DNA from: Flavobacterium alkalisoli
GTDB lineage: Bacteria > Bacteroidota > Bacteroidia > Flavobacteriales > Flavobacteriaceae
Direction: 5' to 3'
NCBI RefSeq assembly: GCF_008000935.1
Contig: NZ_CP042831.1
Location: 3,720,001 to 3,784,000 of the forward strand
DNA length: 64,000 nucleotides
Shown: piece after piece, positions 48,326 to 57,554 of the stretch
Numbering within the stretch: the stretch's first letter is position 1
Layout: each line of letters opens with the position of its first letter
Translations under genes and position numbers: made by a program
Notes under the pieces: model-generated
Databases searched by the model: none
The model's input: only the letters and a program-made list of their open reading frames with translations
What the model was told of the DNA's origin: nothing

Positions 48326-49231
48326 ATGACAGACTACATTATCAGGACGGAGCACCTTACTTTTCACTATTCCAAAAACCGAAAAGCCCTGGACAATGTT
48401 TCCTTAAATGTTCCTAAAGGTTCTATCTATGGTTTTTTGGGTCCTAACGGAGCCGGAAAATCGACAACCATGCGATTATTAACAGGTATACTACCGCAAC
48501 AGAATAATTCCATTTACTTATTTGGAAAACCGTTGCATAAAGAGCTTCCCGCTTCCTTTAAAAAAATAGGTGCGCTGGTAGAAAGCCCGGCACTTTACCT
48601 TCACCTTAGCGGATATGACAACCTTAAATACATTGCAAAACTTCGCGATGTACCCGAAAGCAGGATTAATGAGGTACTGGAACTTGTAGACCTGCAAAGG
48701 GATGGCAAAAGAAAAGCAAAAACTTATTCCCTTGGGATGAAACAGCGCCTTGCCATTGCCATTGCTCTACTGGACGAGCCGGAGCTGCTTTTACTGGATG
48801 AGCCTGTTAACGGCCTCGACCCTAACGGTATTCAGGATATAAGAAGACTGCTGGTAAAACTTAACAGGGAAAAAGGGATTACCATTTTTGTATCGAGTCA
48901 CCTTCTTGCCGAAATCGAGAAAATGTGTACCCATGTTGGTATTGTTAGTAAAGGTAAAATTCAGTTTGAAGGTACTATGGAAGAACTTTCCAAAAAATCC
49001 GGTCTGTGCAAAATACGTATAACCATAAATGATGCACCGCGTTGGCATGAACAGTTAGTAAAAGACAATCCTACTGTTTTACTGGAAAACAATTCTCAGC
49101 TTTCACTGGAACTACCAAACCGCGAAGAAATTCCGGGCTTTACAAAAAACCTTGTAAACAATGGTGCCGAAGTCTATGAGATAAAAATTCTGGACGGCCT
49201 TGAAGAATGGTTCATGGCACTCGTAAACTAA
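48326..49231 (+). CDS. ABC transporter ATP-binding protein
   Basis: A 301-aa ATPase of the antibiotic/lantibiotic-exporter type: Walker A GPNGAGKST, signature YSLGMKQRLAIA, Walker B LLLLDEPVNGLDPNG, H-loop SSHLLAE, and an extra C-terminal domain of about 80 residues. It is followed after 27 nt by its presumed permease (49,259), which is fused to a thioredoxin domain. The substrate is unknown; DUF3526/bacitracin-type exporters are the closest analogues by layout. Confidence 0.9.
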   Translation: MTDYIIRTEHLTFHYSKNRKALDNVSLNVPKGSIYGFLGPNGAGKSTTMRLLTGILPQQNNSIYLFGKPLHKELPASFKKIGALVESPALYLHLSGYDNLKYIAKLRDVPESRINEVLELVDLQRDGKRKAKTYSLGMKQRLAIAIALLDEPELLLLDEPVNGLDPNGIQDIRRLLVKLNREKGITIFVSSHLLAEIEKMCTHVGIVSKGKIQFEGTMEELSKKSGLCKIRITINDAPRWHEQLVKDNPTVLLENNSQLSLELPNREEIPGFTKNLVNNGAEVYEIKILDGLEEWFMALVN

Positions 49232-49258
49232 TATTAACCTTACCAACAACTATATATA

Positions 49259-51469
49259 ATGCAAACTTTTTTAACTGCCTTAAAGGCAGAACATCTTAAA
49301 AGAAAAGGGACGGGTGTATATTTAACCTCTATAATAATTGCCGCGATTATCCCAATAATTTATGCTATTATAACTATTATTGAAAATAGAAATATAAAAC
49401 CGGGACTACCTTATAATTATTTTACCCATACACTTGATGCAATTGTTGAAGCTTTTGCCGGATTCTTTTTTCCGCTTATCATCATAATTTCTGCCAGTAG
49501 GCTTACGCAACTGGATCATAAAAATGGTGGATGGCAGCTTATGGAAACCCAACCAATTAAAAAGCTGTCAATATACTTCTCAAAGTTTTCCATATTACTT
49601 ATAACCAATCTAATTGCTATAGCCACCTATATTATTGTAACCTTTATAGGGAGCTATATAATGTATTCGTTCCTAGATACTCCGGATACTGTTTCGTTCT
49701 CTTTTGAGTTTTCTCATGTATTCTGGCTGGTAATAAGACTATTCCTTGCATCACTTACACTTAGTGCACTGCAATATGTTATTTGTGTATTACTGCCAAG
49801 TTTTATATGGCCTATTTTAATAGGTGTTGCTATTATTTTAGGATATCTTATTGCTGTAAACTTTATGGTATTCCCGGCATGGTACCCTATGGAAATGTTA
49901 TATCAGGTAAGCCGTAATCCTGAAGGAAGCCAGTTAGGTTACTGGATTACCTATTCTGAATGTGTTTCTGTTATTTGCAGTCTGTTATTACTTTACATTG
50001 GTTTTGAATGGTACAAACACAAAAACTTTGTAAGGGCTTTTGCAGGCAACGGAGCTCGCACAGGCAAACTTGCAGGTGTGGTTATTGTTTTGGGAGGGCT
50101 TTTGTGGTATACTCTAATTCCTAATGTTATGGAACCCTATGGTAAGACAGTTATTGCAGGAGAATTTGAAAGTGAAAATAATTTTGACACCTTATATCTG
50201 GTTGATAATTTTGTAAATGATACCATAGCTGTAATACCGGTAAAAGACAACAAATTCAACTATCATATAGATAAAAACCTGCCACTCGACTTTTATACAC
50301 TTAACATGCCTCATGACTTAAAAGGAAATGTAGTGATAGGCAATAACGATAGTGTTTACATTAAAATTAAAGCAAATAAAGATGATGCAGTTGCTGAATA
50401 TAGAGGTACAAGACTGGCAGAGAATCAATACAAAAAAGAAAAATATACCTTATGGAGTAATGTGAACTACATGCTTCAAAACAACAGTGAACTTGACAAA
50501 CCCGATTATTTCATACGTGAATTAGTTAAGGAATGGAAAGGTGAGATTGAGGGATCTAAGAATTTTAAAACTACAGATAATTATGTACCGCGTGAAGATT
50601 ACCGCCTTCAGGAAGAAAGGCTTATTACCATAAAATATCTGGTTTACTGGAACTCTTATGTAAAAAAACGTATAGCCTTATATCCGGATCAGCAAACTTT
50701 ACCTAATGACGGTATTAAAGAAATGATGGCAAAAGTTCCCCTGGATGATGAAGGATTGTTAAGCGATCAGGACTACTTTAGTTACCTTAAAAACCAGATA
50801 ATAGCTGATAATAAAGAGGAACTTGATGAAAACACTAAGACCTTACAGGGTATTGAAAAACTTGACAAAGGTACTTTTAGGGATAAAATGCTTTACTGGC
50901 AAATGAGAGAAAGCCTGCAACAGGCCTCTAACACTACAGAGAGGGACAGCCTTATGGCAAAGTATACGCCTCTTTTTACAGAAGGCAGGTATATTACACT
51001 ATTGGCTTCTAAAGTAAACCTTTATAAAACACTTGAAAAAGGAAATAAAGCTCCTTTGTTTGATGGCGTAAGCAATGATAAGAAAAACTACACACTGGAT
51101 GACTTTAAAGGTAAATATGTTGTTATAGATGTATGGGCCACATGGTGCGGACCATGCAGGGAACAAAGTCCTAAATTTGAACGATTTGCTTTTAAATATA
51201 AAGATGAACAGGTGCAGTTTATAGCTTTAAGTGTAGACAGGCGCATAGACAACTGGTATGTGGAAGTAAACCAAAAATCGAAAAGTGTATTACAGCTACA
51301 TGCTAATAATGTAAGCAAATTTATGAAGGAATATAATGTACAGGGTATACCAAGGTTCATTCTTATTGATCCTGACGGAAACTTTGTAAACTCTGAATTA
51401 CCTTATCCGTCGGAGGCAAACTTTGAAAAAATGCTTAGGGACGCCCTTAACTTAGGAGAAGAAAAATAA
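49259..51469 (+). CDS. ABC-2-type permease fused to DUF4369-like and thioredoxin (TlpA-like) domains
   Basis: A 736-aa protein. Residues 1-290 form an ABC-2-type permease with spans at about 21-42, 60-80, 110-138, 154-178, 181-205, 232-250 and a seventh at 270-287. Residues about 297-375 look like DUF4369 (beta-rich, VIAGEFESENNFDTLYLV). About 380-595 is a charged helical region. About 598-736 is an AhpC/TSA-TlpA-type thioredoxin fold with W629-C630-G-P-C633. Seven spans put the tail in the periplasm if the N-terminus is inside, where TlpA-like thioredoxins act. Each part is familiar: DUF4369-helical-thioredoxin proteins are common in Bacteroidota, normally behind a signal peptide. The attachment to a permease is the unusual point. 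The frame is continuous, with no sign of an artefactual join. Confidence 0.85.
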   Translation: MQTFLTALKAEHLKRKGTGVYLTSIIIAAIIPIIYAIITIIENRNIKPGLPYNYFTHTLDAIVEAFAGFFFPLIIIISASRLTQLDHKNGGWQLMETQPIKKLSIYFSKFSILLITNLIAIATYIIVTFIGSYIMYSFLDTPDTVSFSFEFSHVFWLVIRLFLASLTLSALQYVICVLLPSFIWPILIGVAIILGYLIAVNFMVFPAWYPMEMLYQVSRNPEGSQLGYWITYSECVSVICSLLLLYIGFEWYKHKNFVRAFAGNGARTGKLAGVVIVLGGLLWYTLIPNVMEPYGKTVIAGEFESENNFDTLYLVDNFVNDTIAVIPVKDNKFNYHIDKNLPLDFYTLNMPHDLKGNVVIGNNDSVYIKIKANKDDAVAEYRGTRLAENQYKKEKYTLWSNVNYMLQNNSELDKPDYFIRELVKEWKGEIEGSKNFKTTDNYVPREDYRLQEERLITIKYLVYWNSYVKKRIALYPDQQTLPNDGIKEMMAKVPLDDEGLLSDQDYFSYLKNQIIADNKEELDENTKTLQGIEKLDKGTFRDKMLYWQMRESLQQASNTTERDSLMAKYTPLFTEGRYITLLASKVNLYKTLEKGNKAPLFDGVSNDKKNYTLDDFKGKYVVIDVWATWCGPCREQSPKFERFAFKYKDEQVQFIALSVDRRIDNWYVEVNQKSKSVLQLHANNVSKFMKEYNVQGIPRFILIDPDGNFVNSELPYPSEANFEKMLRDALNLGEEK

Positions 51470-51498
51470 TTTTATCTTTGCCCTAAACAGTCCCCAAC

Positions 51499-51969
51499 AT
51501 GTTTAAGGCTTTAAAGAAACATAAAGATTTAACACTATACAGTTCCAGCCTTGCGTTGCTGCTTTTATTGCTACGCTGGCTGGAATTTCGTTTTTTAGTG
51601 CTTAGTACTTCCCTTGACATTTACATTGGTATTATTGCGGCCGTTTTTATGGGGCTAGGCATTTGGCTCGCCTTAAAGCTATTTAAGCCCAAAGCAAAAA
51701 CCATAGTAGTGGAAAAAGAAGTATACATTACCCCTACTCCGGAATTTGTTCTTAACCAAAACGAACTGGACAACCTTAACCTTACCGCACGCGAACTTGA
51801 AGTTTTAGAACTTATGGCAAAAGGAATGAGCAATAAGGAAATTGCCGACCAGCTTTTTGTATCGCTAAACACAATTAAGACACACTCAGGCAAACTTTTT
51901 GAAAAAATGGAGGTTAAACGACGTACTCAAGCCGTTGAAAAAGCTAAAAGACTGAGCATCATACCTTAA
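51499..51969 (+). CDS. Membrane-tethered LuxR-type HTH regulator
   Basis: A 156-aa protein with two N-terminal spans (about 12-34 and 40-62), a short linker, and a C-terminal LuxR/GerE HTH (about 94-150) with LTARELEVLELMAKGMSNKE and SLNTIKTHSGKLFEKM. It has no receiver or sensor domain, so the membrane part is the only candidate input. It lies 29 nt after the permease-thioredoxin gene and may be in the same operon. Confidence 0.85.
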   Translation: MFKALKKHKDLTLYSSSLALLLLLLRWLEFRFLVLSTSLDIYIGIIAAVFMGLGIWLALKLFKPKAKTIVVEKEVYITPTPEFVLNQNELDNLNLTARELEVLELMAKGMSNKEIADQLFVSLNTIKTHSGKLFEKMEVKRRTQAVEKAKRLSIIP

Positions 51970-52092
51970 AACCTATCACCCAAAAGTTGTAACTTTATAA
52001 AAAACAGCAAAATCACCCGAAAGGATGAGGCTGTTTTATGTGATATTACCCATTTTTGCACCATAAACAAACAATAAAAACAAATAACAGGT

Positions 52093-52638
52093 ATGACAAA
52101 AACTATCTTAACTTACGGTTTAATCGGAGGGGTAATAAGTATCATCGGGTACATAATTACTTTCCTTACAGGACATGAAGACATGACAAATGCCATGATT
52201 ATTGGCTTTGCATCCATGATTGTGGGCTTCTCTTTAATTTTTGTGGGTATTAAAAATTACAGGGATAAACAGGCCGGGGGGTCTATTACATTTTTAAAAG
52301 CATTAAAAATGGGACTGCTTATGTCACTTATTACCTCAACTATATATGTTTTTGTATGGCTTATAGTATTTTACAACTATTACCCGAATTTTGCACAACA
52401 ATACGGGGATAAGATTGTTGAACAGATGAGGGAAGCAGGAAGTACTGCAGAACAAATAAATGCCCAAATAGCCGAGAATGCAAAAGTTGTTGAGGACTAC
52501 AAAAATCCTTTGATGGTAATACTTTATACGTATGTTGAAATTTTATGGGTAGGAATAATATTTACGTTACTAGCTGCCCTAATACTTAAAAAGAAACCTA
52601 AACAAAATAAAGAAGAATTTAAGGCATGGGCAGAATAA
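52093..52638 (+). CDS. DUF4199 membrane protein
   Basis: A 181-aa protein with four membrane spans (about 5-25, 35-53, 72-94, 143-165) and a loop rich in charged residues between the third and fourth (QYGDKIVEQMREAGSTAEQI). Matches DUF4199, widespread in Bacteroidota and of unknown role. It overlaps the next gene by 13 nt. Confidence 0.8.
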   Translation: MTKTILTYGLIGGVISIIGYIITFLTGHEDMTNAMIIGFASMIVGFSLIFVGIKNYRDKQAGGSITFLKALKMGLLMSLITSTIYVFVWLIVFYNYYPNFAQQYGDKIVEQMREAGSTAEQINAQIAENAKVVEDYKNPLMVILYTYVEILWVGIIFTLLAALILKKKPKQNKEEFKAWAE

Positions 52639-52988
52639 CAGGAATAGGCGGATTATTTTTCCGTTCGCAGGACAGTACGGCATTAAGCCAGTGGTATGAA
52701 AAGTATTTCGGGATACATTCGGTAGGCAGTGGCAAAATATGGGAACAGGAACAGGGTCCTACGGTATTTGCTCCATTTAAGGCAGATACCAAATATTTTA
52801 GCGAAAACCAGCAGTTTATGGTAAACTTCAGGGTTGAAGGACTGGAAGAGTTCCTTGAAATGCTAAAAGCCGATGGAGTACGAATAGATGAAAAGCGCGA
52901 CGAAGCGTCATTTGGTAAATTTGCCTGGGTTTATGATCCGGAAGGAAATAAAATAGAATTATGGGAACCTATTCCCGAAAATGAATAA
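52626..52988 (+). CDS. VOC-superfamily (glyoxalase-like) protein
   Basis: A 120-aa single VOC domain: GIGGLFFRSQDSTALSQWY at the start and AWVYDPEGNKIELWEP at the end, where the Glu is the usual metal ligand. Probably cytosolic; the substrate is unknown. Confidence 0.83.
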   Translation: MGRITGIGGLFFRSQDSTALSQWYEKYFGIHSVGSGKIWEQEQGPTVFAPFKADTKYFSENQQFMVNFRVEGLEEFLEMLKADGVRIDEKRDEASFGKFAWVYDPEGNKIELWEPIPENE

Positions 52989-52993
52989 ATAAA

Positions 52994-53154
52994 GAGCTGT
53001 CTCAAGAGTGTCATTTCGAGCGTAACGCAGTGAAGTCGAGACCCGAGGCTAAAGCCGAACAGGTAAGACAAATCTCAAACCCATATTTAAAGATTTCTCC
53101 ACAAGGTCGAAATGGAAAAACAGTACATTTTGCTTTTGAGACAGCACTTTTTTT
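52994..53154. repeat. Dispersed flavobacterial repeat element
   Basis: A noncoding element of about 160 bp bounded by GAGCTGTCTCAA and its imperfect inverse TTTTGAGACAGCAC. Inside are GTCATTTCGAGCG and, near the right end, the opposite-sense GGTCGAAATG. It resembles the MITE-like GTCATTTCGA repeats seen in many flavobacterial intergenic regions. A related fragment occurs at about 56,395-56,425. No coding frame. Confidence 0.6.
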
Positions 53155-53170
53155 GTACCCTTAAATAATT

Positions 53171-53178
53171 TATATTTG
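53171..53178 (+). promoter_or_regulatory. -7 box of the Crp/Fnr gene
   Basis: TATATTTG, a perfect TAnnTTTG box 18 nt before the start codon. The nearest TTTG lies only 15 nt upstream, at the very end of the repeat element, so the -33 part is uncertain. Confidence 0.45.
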
Positions 53179-53195
53179 TTGTAAACTCTTACAGC

Positions 53196-53783
53196 ATGGA
53201 CAAGTATTCGCAAATAAATGAAAGCATTAGCCGCTATGTTTCTTTTTCTAAAGAGGAACTGGATATTTTAAATTCACTGCTTGAATACAGGGAAGTACCA
53301 AAAAAAACCATCATGCTTCATGAAGGGGAAATGTGCAACTTTGAGGCTTTTGTAATTAAGGGCTGTATAAGAAAGTACTATATAGATGCAGGCGGGCAGG
53401 AAGTTATCCTTCAGTTTGCTGTAGAAAACTCATGGGTTAGTGATATTTCTTTTAGTATTTATGAAAACAGGCCCAGCCATACATTTATTGAAACATTAGA
53501 GGATTGTGAACTCCTTATCTTTACTCCCGAAAGCAAAGAAGAGCTTTTTAAAAAAGCCCCTAGGTTTGAAAGGGCTTTCAGAATACTGTTATACCGTAAT
53601 CTTGCCGTTACACAGGACAGGCTTTTTAATACCATAGCTAAAACGGCTGTGGACAAATACCTTGAGTTTTTAGACCACTATCCTACCCTGCCACAGCGTG
53701 TAGCTCAGCATTACATAGCTTCTTATCTTGGTATTTCTGCTGAATTCCTTAGTAAGGTAAGGGCCAAGATTGCAAAACACTGA
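53196..53783 (+). CDS. Crp/Fnr-family transcriptional regulator
   Basis: A 195-aa protein: cyclic-nucleotide-binding-like beta barrel (about 20-125, with MLHEGEMCNFEAFVIKGCIR) and a short C-terminal HTH (QRVAQHYIASYLGISAEFLS). It lacks the Fnr cysteines. In Bacteroidota such proteins often stand next to the redox or detoxification gene they control; the pirin gene downstream is the obvious candidate. Confidence 0.85.
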   Translation: MDKYSQINESISRYVSFSKEELDILNSLLEYREVPKKTIMLHEGEMCNFEAFVIKGCIRKYYIDAGGQEVILQFAVENSWVSDISFSIYENRPSHTFIETLEDCELLIFTPESKEELFKKAPRFERAFRILLYRNLAVTQDRLFNTIAKTAVDKYLEFLDHYPTLPQRVAQHYIASYLGISAEFLSKVRAKIAKH

Positions 53784-53929
53784 TAGTTATTTTAAATTTT
53801 AAATACTGAATTTTAAATTGCTATAGACAACTTAAACTTTTTGCCTAAAATGTATTTCTTGTCCTAGTTCAATGTTTTGGGTTTTAGTATTACGCAACTT
53901 TGTACTGTAATATTAAAACAACCGCTACT

Positions 53930-54805
53930 ATGAACCGAAAAGATTTTATAAAGAAAGGACTGATGGGCACAGGAATGTTTGTTGCCTCATCTGCTGTAGG
54001 CGATGCGCTTAAAAATGATATAGACGAAATACAACCACTGGAGCCTATAGGTTACAACCATCTACCTAACGAAGATTCTAAAATAACCGAAAGTACAGTT
54101 CTTCATAAAGCAAACACACGCGGCCATGCTAATCATGGCTGGTTAGATTCGCACCACACTTTTAGTTTTGCCAACTATTATAATCCCGACAGGATGCACT
54201 TTGGTGTACTAAGGGTACTTAATGACGACCGTGTAGATCCGGGAATGGGTTTTGGTACTCACCCGCACGATAATATGGAAATCATTTCCATTCCGCTGGA
54301 GGGAGACCTGGAACATAAAGATAGTATGGGCAATACCGCGGTTATAAAAAATGGAGATATCCAGGTTATGAGTGCCGGTACTGGTATTTACCATAGCGAA
54401 TACAATAAAGAATAAAGACAAGCTTACCAAGTTTCTTCAAATATGGGTATATCCTAACAAAAGGAATGTTACTCCGCGTTATGACCAGATAACACTAAAG
54501 GCAGCCGACAGGCAAAACAAACTGCACAGATACTTTCACCAAACCCTAACGATGCAGGTGTATGGATACATCAGGATGCATGGTTCCACTTAGGAAAGTT
54601 TGACAAAGATAAAAGCACTAAATATGACTTTAAGAAAAAGGGTAACGGTGTATATGTGTTTGTTTTAGAAGGTGACTTCAGCATTAACGGTATAAACCTT
54701 AACCGCAGGGATGGACTAGGTGTATGGGACAGTAACAGTATTACTATAAAGGCTTTAAGTAAAGGTGCCGAAATATTAATAATGGATGTACCAATGACAG
54801 TTTAA
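53930..54805 (+). pseudogene. Pirin-family protein with two compensating frameshifts
   Basis: ATG at 53,930 begins MNRKDFIKKGLMGTGMFVAS, a Tat-like or lipoprotein-like leader. The pirin cupin follows (HGWLDSHHTFSFANYYNPDR, then GTHPHDNMEIISIPLEGDLE with metal-binding His). An extra G near 54,404 and a missing A near 54,526 shift the frame and then restore it; correcting both gives a continuous protein to the TAA at 54,803-54,805. The defects look like sequencing errors rather than decay. Pirins have quercetinase or redox co-regulator roles. Confidence 0.8.
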
Positions 54806-54860
54806 AAATCAGTAACTTAATACAGAAATTAAATCAATAACAATTAAAAATTAATAAATT

Positions 54861-55391
54861 ATGTCTGCAACTAAATGGGTAATAGACCCTTCACACTCAG
54901 AAATAGGATTTAAAGTAAAACACATGATGTTTACTAACGTTTCAGGAAGCTTCCAGAAGTTTGATGCTTACATTGAAACTAACGGAGACGATTTTGAAAA
55001 CGCTAAAATAGAATTTACCGGAGAGGTTGATTCTATCACAACAGGTAGTGCCGACAGGGATGGACACCTTTTAAGCGCCGACTTTTTTGACGCTGCACAA
55101 TTCCCTAAATTAAGTTTCTCTGCTACTTCTTTCACTAAAGAAGACGAAGGAGAGTATACTCTTAAAGGAGACCTTACTTTACACGGGGTTACAAAACCGG
55201 TAAAACTTGACGTAGAATTTGGCGGACTTGCAAAAGACCCTTGGGGTAATACCAAAACAGGTTTCTCTATTACAGGTAAAATAAACCGTAAAGACTGGGG
55301 CCTAAACTGGAACTCAGCTCTTGAAGCCGGTGGTGTTCTTGTTGGTGAGGAAGTTAAACTTGCTATAGAATTACAGTTTATTAAACAGTAA
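54861..55391 (+). CDS. YceI-family protein
   Basis: A 176-aa YceI domain without signal peptide: WVIDPSHSEIGFKVKHMMF, then SADRDGHLLSADFFDA, GDLTLHGVTKPVKLDV and GKINRKDWGLNWN. A diverged paralogue of the yceI-like gene in the triplicated block. It lies 55 nt after pirin and probably responds to the same stress; ends at a terminator. Confidence 0.88.
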   Translation: MSATKWVIDPSHSEIGFKVKHMMFTNVSGSFQKFDAYIETNGDDFENAKIEFTGEVDSITTGSADRDGHLLSADFFDAAQFPKLSFSATSFTKEDEGEYTLKGDLTLHGVTKPVKLDVEFGGLAKDPWGNTKTGFSITGKINRKDWGLNWNSALEAGGVLVGEEVKLAIELQFIKQ

Positions 55392-55417
55392 CTGGTTTAC
55401 CTTTATATATGTTTCCC

Positions 55418-55456
55418 GAAACCTGCGGTTCCTTTTAACGGACCGCAGGTTTTTTT
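55418..55456 (+). terminator. Intrinsic terminator
   Basis: ACCTGCGGT (55,421-55,429) and ACCGCAGGT (55,442-55,450) followed by a run of seven T. Confidence 0.8.
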
Positions 55457-55499
55457 ATTGTTTCTATTATTATTTTAAATTTGCCATCTGTAAAAACTC

Positions 55500-56351
55500 A
55501 TGAAAGTAAATTTATATTTAGTACTGCTTTTCGCGCTGGCTTTATCCTGTTCCACAGGAAAAGGCACGCAGGAAACTATACAGGTTTATAACCCAAACGA
55601 TTTCTTAGCCAAACAAACCTCAAAGAACAACTTTAAAGTTATTGATACCTTTTGCATTAATGAAACCGAAAGGGCTGAAAGGGATATAAAAAAAGGAAAA
55701 CTTGTTCTTCATGACACATATATTGACTTCCATAATACTTATGAAGTAAAAAGTTATTTTTTTGGTGTACCAAGAAAAGGGGTTATTGAGGAACTATCAA
55801 AATTTAATATAGTTATTGATACCATCTCTATACCTGATTTGTACGCCCTTTATGGTGAAGCTAGTAATTCATTTAGAAGTAATTGCTATCAGGAGGTCAT
55901 GAAAACAGAGGTAGAAAATTTATTAGAAGGGCATTCCCTTTCAATAGATACTTTAGTTAAAAGAGCTGAAAGGCAATTTGTAATAGATAATCCGGATAAG
56001 GTTTATTGTTTACCTGACAGGGACAGATCTTTAGATGAGAGCAACGAATATGAAAATTTCATTACTAAAAGCAGGGTTTACTATACCGAAAACTTTATAT
56101 ATCCTGAAGGGTATCATCCTCAAAAAGAGGAACTAAAATCATACACTACTGCCGATTTCATACTCATGAAAGATGGCTCCATAGAAAACCTTACAGTAAA
56201 GGCTACATTTCAAAATGCTGAAAATTTAAAATACAAATCCTATTTTGAGAATGGACTTAGAAAGTTTGTATTAAAAACCAAATGGATACATCCTAAATAC
56301 TCTGGTATTGTTAGAAATAGTGAAATGCATTTTAATATCTATTTTAAATAA
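55500..56351 (+). CDS. Hypothetical lipoprotein
   Basis: A 283-aa protein with lipobox LALSC (Cys17) followed by STGKGT. The rest is soluble with repeated KxY/TYxF-type beta segments and no recognised domain. Only its position, behind a terminator and before another, shows that it is monocistronic. Confidence 0.65.
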   Translation: MKVNLYLVLLFALALSCSTGKGTQETIQVYNPNDFLAKQTSKNNFKVIDTFCINETERAERDIKKGKLVLHDTYIDFHNTYEVKSYFFGVPRKGVIEELSKFNIVIDTISIPDLYALYGEASNSFRSNCYQEVMKTEVENLLEGHSLSIDTLVKRAERQFVIDNPDKVYCLPDRDRSLDESNEYENFITKSRVYYTENFIYPEGYHPQKEELKSYTTADFILMKDGSIENLTVKATFQNAENLKYKSYFENGLRKFVLKTKWIHPKYSGIVRNSEMHFNIYFK

Positions 56352-56382
56352 AAACTCCCGAGTAAATCGGGAGTTTTTATTT
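56351..56382. terminator. Intrinsic terminator
   Basis: AAAACTCCCGA / TCGGGAGTTTT arms with loop GTAAA and a T run. Confidence 0.82.
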
Positions 56383-56394
56383 ATGTTAATTCTG

Positions 56395-56425
56395 TTTGAG
56401 ATTTCTCCTTCGTCGAAATGACAAC
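56395..56425. repeat. Fragment of dispersed repeat
   Basis: GAGATTTCTCCTTCGTCGAA with the following ATGAC is the inverse of the GTCATTTCGA motif in the element at 52,994. Short, so only the motif relation is claimed. Confidence 0.45.
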
Positions 56426-56474
56426 CTGTGTTAGTTTTCAAATCAACAAATAACCAAATCAACGAATCATAATG

Positions 56475-57515
56475 CTATTCGTGATCCTCAATGGTATGCG
56501 ATTTAGAGTACGTTCTCCATTTTTCAATACACTCAACCATATCCTGAGGCACTTCACTGTCAAAGCGCATAAACTCTTTTGTAGTAGGGTGCTCAAAACC
56601 TAATGTCTTGGCATGTAGCGCCTGTCTTGGTAATATTTTAAAACAGTTGTCTATAAACTGCTTGTATTTGGTAAAGGTAGTTCCCTTAAGTATTTTATCT
56701 CCGCCATAGCGTGCATCGTTAAATAAGGTATGCCCTATGTGCTTCATGTGAACACGAATCTGATGGGTACGTCCTGTTTCAAGCTGGCACGAAACCACAG
56801 TTACATAACCTAAACGCTCCAGTACCTTGTAGTGCGTTACTGCGTGTTTACCCTGGCTTCCGTCGGCAAATACAGCCATTTGCATACGGTCTTTAACATG
56901 GCGGTCAATATTACCTTCAATAGTGCCTTCTTCCTCCTCTATATCTCCCCAAACAATGGCGATATATTCCCTTTCAGATGTCTTATCGGCAAACTGTTTG
57001 GTAAGGTGCGTCATAGCCTGCTCGGTCTTGGCTATAACCAAAAGGCCTGATGTATCCTTATCAATCCTGTGTACCAGTCCCGGCCTTTCACTACTGTTCA
57101 TAGGCAGGTTCTCAAAATGATAAGCCAGCGCATTTACCAGCGTACCACTATAGTTACCATGTCCCGGATGCACAACCATACCCGGCTCTTTGTTTATAAC
57201 AAGAAGCTGGTCGTCTTCATACACTATATCTAACGGAATGTTTTCCGGTGTTAAAAGAAGCTCATACGGCGGGTGCTCCAGTAATACACGCACCACATCG
57301 TTAGCTTTAACCTTATAATTGGATTTTACGGCAACATCGTTTACAAATATATTACCATCGGCAGCAGCCTGCTGTATTTTGTTCCTGGTGGCATTTTCCA
57401 TCAGGTTCATTAAAAACTTATCTACTCTTAGCGGGGCCTGTCCTTTACCTGCTACAAATCGGTGATGCTCATAAAGCTCGTCATCCGGCTCCTGCTCTGT
57501 TATAACCTGACTCAT
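56475..57515 (-). CDS. rluD: 23S rRNA pseudouridine synthase, RluD-type
   Basis: A 346-aa protein: N-terminal S4 RNA-binding domain (about 25-90, RVDKFLMNLMENATRNKIQQ) and RluA-family catalytic domain with HRIDKDTSGLLVIAK (catalytic Asp), then GRTHQIRVHMKHIGHTLF. It modifies helix 69 uridines in large-subunit rRNA. Next to a PASTA protein gene and ddl, the usual flavobacterial order. Confidence 0.9.
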   Translation of the reverse strand: MSQVITEQEPDDELYEHHRFVAGKGQAPLRVDKFLMNLMENATRNKIQQAAADGNIFVNDVAVKSNYKVKANDVVRVLLEHPPYELLLTPENIPLDIVYEDDQLLVINKEPGMVVHPGHGNYSGTLVNALAYHFENLPMNSSERPGLVHRIDKDTSGLLVIAKTEQAMTHLTKQFADKTSEREYIAIVWGDIEEEEGTIEGNIDRHVKDRMQMAVFADGSQGKHAVTHYKVLERLGYVTVVSCQLETGRTHQIRVHMKHIGHTLFNDARYGGDKILKGTTFTKYKQFIDNCFKILPRQALHAKTLGFEHPTTKEFMRFDSEVPQDMVECIEKWRTYSKSHTIEDHE

Positions 57516-57554
57516 TTATATCTTTCTGCTTATTTATTTTTCTTCTTCCGAGCT

